From contig JAHXHF010000218.1 in NCBI GenBank assembly GCA_025656895.1, positions 1-11,121 on the forward strand: a stretch of DNA of 11,121 nucleotides. Direction: 5' to 3'. Position 1 is the stretch's first letter. Each line of letters begins with the position of its first letter. The notes under the pieces were generated by a model that was not told the origin of the DNA, did no database searches, and was given only the letters and a program-made list of their open reading frames with translations. Positions 1-6,818 of the stretch are shown piece after piece. The position numbers were made by a program, and so were the translations under genes. This stretch comes from a gamma proteobacterium symbiont of Bathyaustriella thionipta. GTDB taxonomy: Bacteria; Pseudomonadota; Gammaproteobacteria; Chromatiales; Chromatiaceae.

Positions 1-60
1 TGATCCCAAGGCTTGCTTATGTTGCACTACGTACACCTCCAATGCCTCAGCGGTTGTTGA

Positions 61-672
61 GCATGGCTGAGCCATGGGGGTAATCAGGTACCTTTATTAA
101 CCGCCAGCGACAGCCTGGCCAATATACAGGTAAACTCCGGCAGCCTTTCCCGCAATGCCCTGACAGGGGAAACCCTGCTTTCACTGCAGCATCTGCAAAA
201 AAGCCGACGCCATAGCGCGGTTCGTAAAGCGCTTAAATTTCTGTATCGGCAGTGCGCCGGCTTGCAGCATAATGAGCCGACAGCGGATAAGCTGCTTGCC
301 ATTTGCTATGCCTTGCGCGGGCTGGCCGCCATGCAGGCCGATCTGGCTCAACCCTGGGCGCAACAAATGATTGAATGGCTGCTGGCCTGCCAGAATGATG
401 AGGGTGGCTGGGGAGAACAAACAAGGGCGCAGAACGATGACGGCTGTGCCGCTATCAGTGACGCTTCGCTAAGCGCAAACGTACTGCTGATGCTACTGGA
501 TGTGTGGGGAGCGGATCACCCGGCGGTCGTCAAAGGCATGGCCTGGTTACTTGAAAAACAGCGTGATGATGGCAGCTGGCGACAGGCCGCGCAGCCGCCA
601 CAAAGCCTGTCGCTTGAAACACATGGCACAATTTTACAGCTTTTAGCCCGTTACCAGGCTTTGCTAGCATAA
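61..672 (+). CDS. Terpene-cyclase-like (QW-repeat alpha/alpha-toroid) protein, C-terminal part, probably frameshifted
   Basis: This is the 3' part of a protein of the squalene-hopene cyclase / prenyltransferase toroid superfamily. Two QW motifs are visible: one ending CQNDEGGW (about 385-411) and a textbook copy KGMAWLLEKQRDDGSW (about 532-579). Helix-rich sequence surrounds them. The frame is open from base 61, just after a TGA at 58-60, but has no ATG, GTG or TTG before the TTG at 262. A protein starting there would be 136 residues, too short for a toroid. Reading frame 3 from the left edge runs to a TAA at 81-83. Dropping one G from the GGGGG run at 76-80 would join it to this frame. No DxDD protonation motif is visible, but it would lie upstream. 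The C-terminus lacks the GTGFP-like end typical of squalene-hopene cyclase, so the substrate is unknown. It is either a pseudogene or a gene with a homopolymer error. Confidence 0.6.
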   Translation, partial: AWLSHGGNQVPLLTASDSLANIQVNSGSLSRNALTGETLLSLQHLQKSRRHSAVRKALKFLYRQCAGLQHNEPTADKLLAICYALRGLAAMQADLAQPWAQQMIEWLLACQNDEGGWGEQTRAQNDDGCAAISDASLSANVLLMLLDVWGADHPAVVKGMAWLLEKQRDDGSWRQAAQPPQSLSLETHGTILQLLARYQALLA

Positions 673-745
673 TCCTGAATCCGTACCTGCAGATCGGATA
701 CACAATAAATGCATACGAACGCTGATTTGGGAACCACAGCCACCG

Positions 746-2812
746 TCAGCCGATATAACGTTGTTCAAATTCTGCTGCACTTAACACATCCGATAAAATC
801 AGCACCTGTACATAGGGGTGCTTTATAAACTGTGCCGGATTACTATGCTGCGGGTCACTGTAAACAACAAAATCCAGTTGCAGGCTATCAGCAAACAAAC
901 GGATGGCATTGAGTAATTGCGCCGACCGTTCACCGGGTTGCTGCAACCATTCACTATTCAGATTTACGTGAGAAATAAGCAGTTCCCGAGTATTGATCAA
1001 CCTCAAAACAGCAACTCCCAGCCCGTCTAAACTGATTGCAAGCCCTAACTTATGCAATGCTTTCAGAGTATAAAAGACAGAAGCGCCAGCAGCGGCTATG
1101 CCGGTTTCACTGATTTCCAATTCAATTTGATCAGCGCTGATATGATACTGCTGCAGTAATTGATCAATACGTTCGCTCAGATCATGCTGTTGCAGCAACA
1201 GCGTCGGCCAATGCACAATCATACGCATGCCGCTACGGCCGGCTTGCTGCCAGCGGCTCAGGCGCTCACACAACTGCTGCAACAGCCATTCATTCAGCGG
1301 CCCGATCAAACCCTTGCTTTCAGCAATCGGTAAAAACTCCTGCGCCGGAATTTCTCCGAGCAAGGGGTGCAACCAGTGTAATTGAACGCGCAGCGCATCC
1401 AGCTCACCGTTATCGCTATTCAGCAATACCTGATAACGTATCTCAAACTGCTGTTCCTGCAAGGCTTTTTGCAGCGCCCGTTCCATTTGAAAATCGCTCT
1501 TCATGACTTCATGCAGATTAGGCGAATAAAAACTGATGCCGTTTTTACCGCTAGCCTTGGTTTTATACATGGCCGCATCGGCATGGCCGATCAGGGTTTC
1601 TGCATCATCTGCGTCATCCGGATACAGACTGATGCCTATGCTGCTGGTAATACGGTAACTGATGGCATTAAATTGAAAAGGCCGGGACAATTCCCGCACA
1701 ATCCGGCGGGCTGTTTCTTCCGCGCAAACGGCCGATTTTATGTCGGGCAACAATAAAATAAATTCATCCCCGCCCAGACGTGATGCATAACCCTGTGGCC
1801 CCATACATTTTTCAATACGGCGTGCGGCCTGAATCAGAATCTGATCACCCACTTCGTGACCGTAAGTATCATTAATCACCTTGAACTGATCCAGATCGAG
1901 AAACAGCAGCGCATGAATCGGTTCATGCAGATTTTTTTGTTCCAGCAACTGCTGCAGCCGGCTGAGCAGGCTGCTGCGATTGGGCAGGCCGGTGAGTGGT
2001 TCATGTTCGGCCTGGAAGCGAAACTTTTCGGTCAGCCGGGATAACTCTGCGGTGCGCTCATCCACATGTTTTTGCAGGTTTTTCTGGTGATCCTGCAATT
2101 GTTTGTTGCGCAGCTGAATCTGATTTAACATTTCATTCAGATCATCCGCCAGAGTACTGAGGCTGTTTTCATCGTCCAGTTCCACTCTTACACTGTAGTC
2201 CTGATCGCGGGCAACCCGGCGCATGGTGCCGGTTATGGCGGTCAAGGGCCTGGAAACCGTGCGCTGCAAACGACTGGATACCATGAAAGCAATGAATAAC
2301 GAGATGGCCAGTGCAATAAACACCGTTTGCCCGTAACGCAGAAAATGTGCGCCCAGTTCCTGCGTATTCGCACGCAGATGCACGGTTCCAATCAGCTCAT
2401 CATCCAGCAGAATGGGGTGATACAGGTCAATCTGGTTACCGGCAAAACTGTAATCGTGGGAATGGAATTCCATAGGCCTTTGATTGCTGATGCCAGGACG
2501 GAAATATTCCGCAAATACGCGCTCATCCGTATCATAGATACGCGCGCTGAGAATATGGCTCTGGTGTATCAATGAGCCCAGAATTTCCTCGGCAGCGGCG
2601 TGATCACCAAAACTGAGTGCTGCGGTACTGCTGGAACCAATCATATTGGCCTGACTGGCTACAATATAGGCCAGTGTCTGGCGCGTGGAATAACGGTCGC
2701 TAAAGATAAATGCGGCGATGGTCAGGCTCATGCTGATGATGCTGGTGGCCAGCAGCAGCAACATCAGTTTACTGCGGATACTCAGTCTTCCACTGATAGC
2801 GGACAGGCTCAT
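746..2812 (-). CDS. Membrane diguanylate cyclase: CHASE8-HAMP-GGDEF with degenerate EAL domain (YfiN/TpbB-like)
   Basis: A 688-residue inner-membrane protein expected to make c-di-GMP. Order: TM1 (about 15-37), a periplasmic CHASE8-type sensor (about 40-155, with the STAALSFGD segment), TM2 (about 161-180), HAMP (about 181-235), a coiled linker (about 225-262), GGDEF (about 270-430) and an EAL-like domain (about 440-688). The active-site motif GGDEF is intact at 347-351 and the LDLDQFK metal-site segment is present. The inhibitory I-site RxxD upstream is replaced by GPQG, so product inhibition is probably lost. In the EAL domain the EAL position reads RVQ, DDFGTG reads DGLGVA and the AEGVE segment reads VYSDP. 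It is therefore very likely inactive as a phosphodiesterase. Its ATG overlaps the yfiR-like stop by 4 bp (ATGA), so the two are co-translated. By analogy with YfiN, the periplasmic YfiR-like partner should hold it off. Plain YfiN lacks the EAL part. Confidence 0.9.
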   Translation of the reverse strand: MSLSAISGRLSIRSKLMLLLLATSIISMSLTIAAFIFSDRYSTRQTLAYIVASQANMIGSSSTAALSFGDHAAAEEILGSLIHQSHILSARIYDTDERVFAEYFRPGISNQRPMEFHSHDYSFAGNQIDLYHPILLDDELIGTVHLRANTQELGAHFLRYGQTVFIALAISLFIAFMVSSRLQRTVSRPLTAITGTMRRVARDQDYSVRVELDDENSLSTLADDLNEMLNQIQLRNKQLQDHQKNLQKHVDERTAELSRLTEKFRFQAEHEPLTGLPNRSSLLSRLQQLLEQKNLHEPIHALLFLDLDQFKVINDTYGHEVGDQILIQAARRIEKCMGPQGYASRLGGDEFILLLPDIKSAVCAEETARRIVRELSRPFQFNAISYRITSSIGISLYPDDADDAETLIGHADAAMYKTKASGKNGISFYSPNLHEVMKSDFQMERALQKALQEQQFEIRYQVLLNSDNGELDALRVQLHWLHPLLGEIPAQEFLPIAESKGLIGPLNEWLLQQLCERLSRWQQAGRSGMRMIVHWPTLLLQQHDLSERIDQLLQQYHISADQIELEISETGIAAAGASVFYTLKALHKLGLAISLDGLGVAVLRLINTRELLISHVNLNSEWLQQPGERSAQLLNAIRLFADSLQLDFVVYSDPQHSNPAQFIKHPYVQVLILSDVLSAAEFEQRYIG

Positions 2813-3435
2813 TCGCTTGCTCCCGGCATCTCTCTGATACGTGCCAGACTCAGCAGCTTGGAACTGATCAGCAGACCGGCATGCTGAGCCGCCAGTGGAT
2901 TGATTTCAAAACGCAAGCGGTTTTGCTCGGTATAGAAATTAACCATGCCACCAGCCGCCAGAAAGTCTTTACTTTCTCCAATGGTCAGTACATGTTCAGG
3001 AGGCAGATGCGCCATGCTGTATTGATATAGCACCGGATTGCTAGCCGCGATGAATAACACCGAGCATCCATCGGTATCATCAATATGATCGGGATAACGC
3101 AGAATCAGCGGCTCGCCATGAATTTTTTTATTCTGCAGGGACTCATCAATAAGCCAGCGCCATTGATCTGCATTCAGAAAGCACAGACTCATGGATGAAT
3201 AATGTTCTTTAGCCGTAGCGGCCGGCCATTCAACAAACTTGGCCATATTGTAGATAAAAGAGGCTTTCAGACGCATCTCACGCGTGGCTTCATCATCCGC
3301 AAGCGCGCTGTGCATAAAAAAAGGGCCGCACAGCAACACAAGCCCTGTCAGCAAGAACCGACAATGGTGCAAATAAATAGTAACTTTAGCTCTATCCGGA
3401 TAGTGCATCAGCGTATGTTTTCTTCCCCCCCGCAT
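2809..3435 (-). CDS. yfiR: YfiR-family (DUF4154) periplasmic regulator
   Basis: A 208-residue exported protein of the YfiR/DUF4154 family. In Pseudomonas, YfiR binds the periplasmic part of the diguanylate cyclase YfiN and represses it. The N-terminus has a basic stretch, a hydrophobic core FLLTGLVLLCGPFF and a likely signal peptidase site after SALA (about residue 46). The mature part carries the family landmarks: KASFIYNMAKFVEWP, Cys85 (SLCFLN) and Cys124 (GCSVLFI), which would form the conserved disulfide, then LTIGESKDFLAAGGMVNF, RFEIN and GLLISSKLLSLAR. The start is uncertain. The ATG at 3435 has a poor ribosome site, and Met10 (3408) would still keep the signal peptide. The gene overlaps the downstream cyclase gene by 4 bp. 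No yfiB-like OmpA lipoprotein gene is next to it, unlike the Pseudomonas operon. Confidence 0.87.
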   Translation of the reverse strand: MRGGRKHTLMHYPDRAKVTIYLHHCRFLLTGLVLLCGPFFMHSALADDEATREMRLKASFIYNMAKFVEWPAATAKEHYSSMSLCFLNADQWRWLIDESLQNKKIHGEPLILRYPDHIDDTDGCSVLFIAASNPVLYQYSMAHLPPEHVLTIGESKDFLAAGGMVNFYTEQNRLRFEINPLAAQHAGLLISSKLLSLARIREMPGASE

Positions 3436-3540
3436 AGCTTAGCTTATTGGCAAGCCGGATTTTTCATCCTGTATATTGCTTAAGGGAATAATCTTCCTTG
3501 TTGTAAAGCTGCGGCTTCCTTGCCGTCCTGCCGGATTATA

Positions 3541-3966
3541 CTACCGTAATTCTTTATGTGTGGGTACAAGCGCGCTCAGCAGTTGATGAATGCGTTCGGC
3601 ACTAACCGGTTTACTGACAAATTGCCGGGCTCCGGCATCGGTAAAAAAATTCAGAGGCTGGCTGTGTGCCGCGCCACTGCAAATGATAATGTTTATATGC
3701 GGAAAACGTTTTCTCAGTTCCGAGCTAAGCTGAACGCCATCGCCATCCGGCAAATGATAGTCCAGCAGGGCCGCATCAAAATGTTGTTCCCCGGCCAGTG
3801 TATTCGCACCGGCACAACTGCTGGTGCTGGATACTTTATAACCCAGGTCTTCCAGAGACCACGACAACATCTGCCGCAGCGCATGATCATCTTCAACAAT
3901 CAGCAGTCGGGAAGCCACGGACGGATTCCATTGATGAGCAGGTCGGGAAGCCGCATAAACATTCAT
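3541..3966 (-). CDS. Single-domain response regulator (receiver only)
   Basis: A 141-residue CheY-like receiver with no output domain. The key residues are present: acidic pocket Glu25-Asp26-Asp27 (LLIVEDD), phospho-acceptor Asp69 (LLDYHLPDGDG), Ser97 in the switch position (CSGA) and Lys119 (SKPV). It should be phosphorylated by a histidine kinase that is not in this window and act through protein contact. Its ATG overlaps the stop of the upstream ECF sigma gene by 4 bp (ATGA), so the two are translationally coupled. A position downstream of an ECF sigma gene is where an anti-sigma factor is usually found. That suggests, by inference only, that this receiver controls the sigma factor. It could equally signal to the c-di-GMP proteins downstream. 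The first 17 residues form an extension before the receiver fold. Confidence 0.88.
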   Translation of the reverse strand: MNVYAASRPAHQWNPSVASRLLIVEDDHALRQMLSWSLEDLGYKVSSTSSCAGANTLAGEQHFDAALLDYHLPDGDGVQLSSELRKRFPHINIIICSGAAHSQPLNFFTDAGARQFVSKPVSAERIHQLLSALVPTHKELR

Positions 3967-4508
3967 TGCGGATCAAGTACGGCTTTCAGTTTTTTGCGTG
4001 CGCGAAACAGGCGTGTACCAATACCGGCGGAACTCAAGCCGGTCATTTCAGCAATTTCTTTTTGTGAATAACCACCGATAATCTGTAACAGCAGAGGCTC
4101 ACGATATTCCGCTGCCAGTTCGTTCAAAGCGCAGCGCAAAGCGAAGGCTTCCGGCGAGGTGTCATAATCGTGGTGCTTGTCGGCCACCACTTCGGGCGAC
4201 ACATCACACATCTGCAAGCGGGCCCGTTCAAAACGACGCGCATTTTCACGCCGCACAATGGTTAGCAACCAGCCTTTGACAGCCGCCTGATTTTTTACCT
4301 GAGCGTATGATTTCCAGGCACGCAATAAAGCCTCCTGAACCACGTCCTGGGCAATTTCACGGTCATGACACAACCAGTAGGCAAAACGGAAAAGATCACT
4401 GCTGTAGCGTCTGACCAGTTCTTCAAAGCTAATGTGAAGATCTTGCGGGCGGTCTGATACAGGCTCGGCGGGAACATCCCAACGGGTACTTAATGCGGCG
4501 CTGCTCAT
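3963..4508 (-). CDS. ECF-type sigma-70 family RNA polymerase sigma factor
   Basis: A 181-residue extracytoplasmic-function sigma factor that would direct RNA polymerase to a small set of promoters. Region 2 spans about residues 27-95 and contains DREIAQDVVQEALLRAWKSY followed by VKGWLLTIVRRENARR. Region 4 spans about 122-172, with LNELAAEYREPLLLQIIGGY, the helix-turn-helix SQKEIAEMTGLSSAGIGTRL and the basic RLFRARKKL end. The first 26 residues are a short non-conserved tail. The ATG is preceded by AGGAG at 4514-4518 with a 5-base spacer, a strong ribosome site that fixes the start. No zinc-binding or membrane anti-sigma gene is adjacent; instead a receiver gene overlaps the 3' end. The dyad-rich upstream region may hold its promoter. 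The ECF subgroup cannot be assigned by eye. Confidence 0.9.
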   Translation of the reverse strand: MSSAALSTRWDVPAEPVSDRPQDLHISFEELVRRYSSDLFRFAYWLCHDREIAQDVVQEALLRAWKSYAQVKNQAAVKGWLLTIVRRENARRFERARLQMCDVSPEVVADKHHDYDTSPEAFALRCALNELAAEYREPLLLQIIGGYSQKEIAEMTGLSSAGIGTRLFRARKKLKAVLDPQ

Positions 4509-4513
4509 TCTGT

Positions 4514-4518
4514 CTCCT
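4514..4518 (-). promoter_or_regulatory. Shine-Dalgarno site of the ECF sigma gene
   Basis: AGGAG on the minus strand, 5 bases before the ATG at 4508. A second, even stronger SD-like string AAGGAGG lies about 20 bases further upstream with no start codon at a usable distance. It may be a standby site or chance. Confidence 0.7.
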
Positions 4519-4772
4519 GATAAATAGGCGGGCTTAGGCCTCCTTTAGCAGTATGCGTGCCAATAACATAAGTCATTGTTTTTACTGGATTATCAGACAA
4601 ACAAGCATCACAGCATTGTAATATTTCGTTACATGCGAATCGCATGGATGTAATGATTTGTTGTGCCTGAACAGGCACAGGAAAGAACGTTGTTATATTG
4701 ATCCTGCTCAGCAAAGCATCAATTTTATGTTTTTACCCTCTGACTTTTGTGAGCAGGATTGTGTGTAAGTCT

Positions 4773-4803
4773 TTGACTTTGTTATATACTGTCACGCTAT
4801 AAG
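4773..4803 (+). promoter_or_regulatory. Possible sigma-70 promoter for the NDUFA9-like gene
   Basis: TTGACT (4773-4778) and TATAAG (4798-4803) resemble -35 and -10 boxes, but the spacer is 19 bp, longer than ideal. The AT-rich sequence after it and the position about 30 bp before the TTG start at 4836 support the call. The right arm of the 10-bp inverted repeat ends 13 bp upstream of the -35 box. Confidence 0.4.
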
Positions 4804-4835
4804 GTATATGCATATTTTTTAGCAGGGAACCCAAA

Positions 4836-5798
4836 TTGAACCTACGCTCAGTCTGTATTTTTGGTGGCAGCGGTTTTGTCGGCCATCATCTCGCCACCCG
4901 TTTTGCGGCAGAAGGTTTACGGGTACGCATTGCTTCGCGCCACCCTCAGCGCCAGCAAGATTTGCATGTCCTCAGAAATACCGAGTTATTCGGCTATGAC
5001 CCGACATCGGCTGATTCGGTTGATGCGGCCTTACAGGGTTTTGACTGTGTGGTTAATCTGGTCGGCATACTGAACCAGTCGGGCAAAAGCAATTTTCGTA
5101 AAGTACATGTGGAATGGCCTAGCCTGCTGTCAGCGGCCTGTACACGCATGGATATAAAACGTTTATTACACATGAGCGCGCTGGGTGCCTGTGAAAGTCA
5201 TGGTATCAGCCTTTATCTGCGTACCAAGGGCGAAGCTGAAAACAGCCTGCATACGCAATGTAAACGGGACTGCCCGGTCACCAGCTTTCGACCTTCGGTT
5301 ATCTTCGGCCCTGACGATCAGTTTCTGAATCGCTTTGCCAAACTGCTGCATAGGCTGCCCGGACCTTTTCCATTAGCCTGTCCCGATGCCAGACTGACAC
5401 CGGTTTATATTGGTGATGTTGTTGAAGCTTTCTGGCGCAGCATGAATGACCGCAACAGCTTTGATGCCCATTATGACCTGTGCGGCCCCAACACCTTTAC
5501 ACTGAAGCAACTGGTTGAGTATGTGCGCGACCAGATCGGCAGCCGCAAAAAAATTATTGGCCTGGGTGATGGTCTGTCACGCTTGCAGGCACGTTTACTG
5601 GGGCTGGTTCCCGGCAAACCCTTTACTATGGATAACTACAAATCCCTGAAAACAGAAGCCCAGTGTAAAAACAACGGTCTGCAACTGCTGGGGATCACAC
5701 CCACTGCTCTTGAATCGGTTGCTCCGGCTTATTTATCGGGCCTGAACAGTCGCCATCGTTTGAACATGGTCCGGCGTACGCTGCAAAAGTCGTTGTAG
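4836..5798 (+). CDS. NAD(P)-binding atypical SDR, complex I NDUFA9-like family
   Basis: A 320-residue cytoplasmic protein of the extended/atypical short-chain dehydrogenase group that includes the NDUFA9 accessory subunit of mitochondrial complex I. The nucleotide-binding loop GGSGFVG is at 10-16. CVVNLVGIL follows at about 71-79, and the YxxxK pair is Tyr127 and Lys131 (YLRTK). Then come SFRPSVIFGPDDQFLNRF and the VYIGDVVEAF segment typical of this family. In bacteria its substrate is usually unknown, and no complex I gene is nearby. The start is a TTG at 4836, supported by AGGGA about 8 bases upstream and by the loop lying close to the N-terminus. The last 66 bp overlap the oppositely directed lipoprotein gene. 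An NDUFAF7-like gene lies just beyond that one. Confidence 0.85.
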   Translation: MNLRSVCIFGGSGFVGHHLATRFAAEGLRVRIASRHPQRQQDLHVLRNTELFGYDPTSADSVDAALQGFDCVVNLVGILNQSGKSNFRKVHVEWPSLLSAACTRMDIKRLLHMSALGACESHGISLYLRTKGEAENSLHTQCKRDCPVTSFRPSVIFGPDDQFLNRFAKLLHRLPGPFPLACPDARLTPVYIGDVVEAFWRSMNDRNSFDAHYDLCGPNTFTLKQLVEYVRDQIGSRKKIIGLGDGLSRLQARLLGLVPGKPFTMDNYKSLKTEAQCKNNGLQLLGITPTALESVAPAYLSGLNSRHRLNMVRRTLQKSL

Positions 5799-6818
5799 TT
5801 GTTCGCTGCGCGCAGGCCGGGGTAAATCACCCAGCACTTCTGCCGCACGGTAAAATTCCTGCATGTCTGCAGCATGCTGTGCATACAATTCACGAAAGGC
5901 CGGCACCCAATCCTGATAACTGGCCACGATGGCCAGGCGTGCATTGTTAAGCGGCTGATCAAACCAGTTCTGATAAATACGCAGCCCCGCTTGTGCTTTA
6001 CTCAGTGATTCATACTCTGCCTTTAAGGCCTGCAACAAATCGGCTTTTTGAAGCGTTTTTTGCGCTGTAGATAAATCACTCTGATACAGTTCGGATAAAT
6101 ACTGACGATATTCAGCCAGCAGCTGATGAAACACTTTAGCGATCTTTTTTTCTTCCTGCCAGATCTCCATTTCCCGGCTATCCGCTTGCCGGGCCAGCCA
6201 GCGTTCAACCCCAATATCAGCCACTGCCGTCGCGAAGGACTCGTTAAAGGCTGTATCATCCGCAATATACAACTGCTGATGCGCCAGTTCATGAAAAATC
6301 AGGCCGGCTATAGCGCTATCCGGCCATTGGATGGTGGTGCTCGGCAAAGGGTCATCGAACCAGCCCAAAGAGGAATAAGCCGGCACAGGCAATACCGCCA
6401 CATCATAGCCTGCAGCCGTCAGTTGGCTGGCTTTCTGTCGTGCATCCGCCTCAGAAAAATAGCCCCGATAAGTCACGCAGCCAGTAAACGGGTAGCACCA
6501 TTGTTTTAACCTCAGGGAAAGCTTCGGGGTGGCCACCAGCGACCACAAAACAGCAGAACGCTGCACAGACACATAAGAGCGATAGCTGCCATTATCGGGT
6601 AGTTGCAGTTCTTCACTGGCAAAGTCACGCATGGCCAGCACCCGCTGCAGTTTTTCTTTCAAGGCTTTATCGGTGGCAGGATGAGCGACCACTTCAGTAA
6701 TGGGTTCAGCCTGATTCAACAGGCTGAAATGTCCGTTTATAGACTGACGGTACCAGTTGAGTGATTCACAACCGGCCAGGATAAGCAGTATTAAAAATAC
6801 AAAAAAGCCACGAATCAC
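5733..6818 (-). CDS. Putative zinc aminopeptidase lipoprotein (Aminopep family, HExxH)
   Basis: A 361-residue predicted lipoprotein. The N-terminus is a lipoprotein signal with lipobox LAGC and Cys17 as the lipidated residue. Because residue 2 of the mature protein is Glu, not Asp, outer-membrane sorting is plausible. The metal motif HELAHQ lies at 176-181 (His176, Glu177, His180). Glu193 in FNESFA is the probable third ligand, as in gluzincin peptidases. The sequence WCYPFTGCVTYRGYF and the YDVAVLPVPAYSSLGWFDDPL stretch match the bacterial family annotated as putative aminopeptidase (PF10023). The C-terminal third is helical and probably packs around the site. The GTG start overlaps the upstream methyltransferase stop by 4 bp (GTGA). 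Its 3' end overlaps the NDUFA9-like gene on the other strand. The peptide substrate is unknown. Confidence 0.85.
   Translation of the reverse strand: MIRGFFVFLILLILAGCESLNWYRQSINGHFSLLNQAEPITEVVAHPATDKALKEKLQRVLAMRDFASEELQLPDNGSYRSYVSVQRSAVLWSLVATPKLSLRLKQWCYPFTGCVTYRGYFSEADARQKASQLTAAGYDVAVLPVPAYSSLGWFDDPLPSTTIQWPDSAIAGLIFHELAHQQLYIADDTAFNESFATAVADIGVERWLARQADSREMEIWQEEKKIAKVFHQLLAEYRQYLSELYQSDLSTAQKTLQKADLLQALKAEYESLSKAQAGLRIYQNWFDQPLNNARLAIVASYQDWVPAFRELYAQHAADMQEFYRAAEVLGDLPRPARSEQLQRLLQRTPDHVQTMATVQAR

Larger units (their letters stand above)
4509..4835. promoter_or_regulatory. Divergent control region between sigma and SDR genes, with several dyads
   Basis: This 327-bp stretch has no convincing gene and separates the leftward sigma operon from the rightward NDUFA9-like gene. 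It holds: TGTGCCTG-AA-CAGGCACA (4662-4679), a perfect 8-bp dyad with a 2-bp centre; CATGCGA-A-TCGCATG (4632-4646), a 7-bp dyad inside a wider TTACAT...ATGTAA pair (4629-4653); a further TGTAA at 4617-4621; and a perfect 10-bp inverted repeat, ATCCTGCTCA (4701-4710) with TGAGCAGGAT (4750-4759). These look like protein-binding sites rather than terminators, because no T-run follows them. A possible minus-strand -10 (GATAAT) lies near 4590, without a good -35. Confidence 0.5.

Noticed and set aside
679..699. ATCCG...CGGAT stem after the toroid gene as a terminator
   Set aside because: Only 5 bp with an 11-base loop and no T-run after it.
3454..3475. GGAT-TTTTC-ATCC hairpin near the yfiR start
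   Set aside because: A 4-bp stem is too weak, and the position does not fit a terminator for the receiver gene.
3556..4071. Long plus-strand open frame opposite the receiver and sigma genes
   Set aside because: Antisense to two well-supported domains, with no family-like sequence; a coding shadow.
4662..4679. TGTGCCTG/CAGGCACA palindrome as a rho-independent terminator
   Set aside because: No T-run on either strand, and it lies upstream of both divergent genes, so an operator is more likely.
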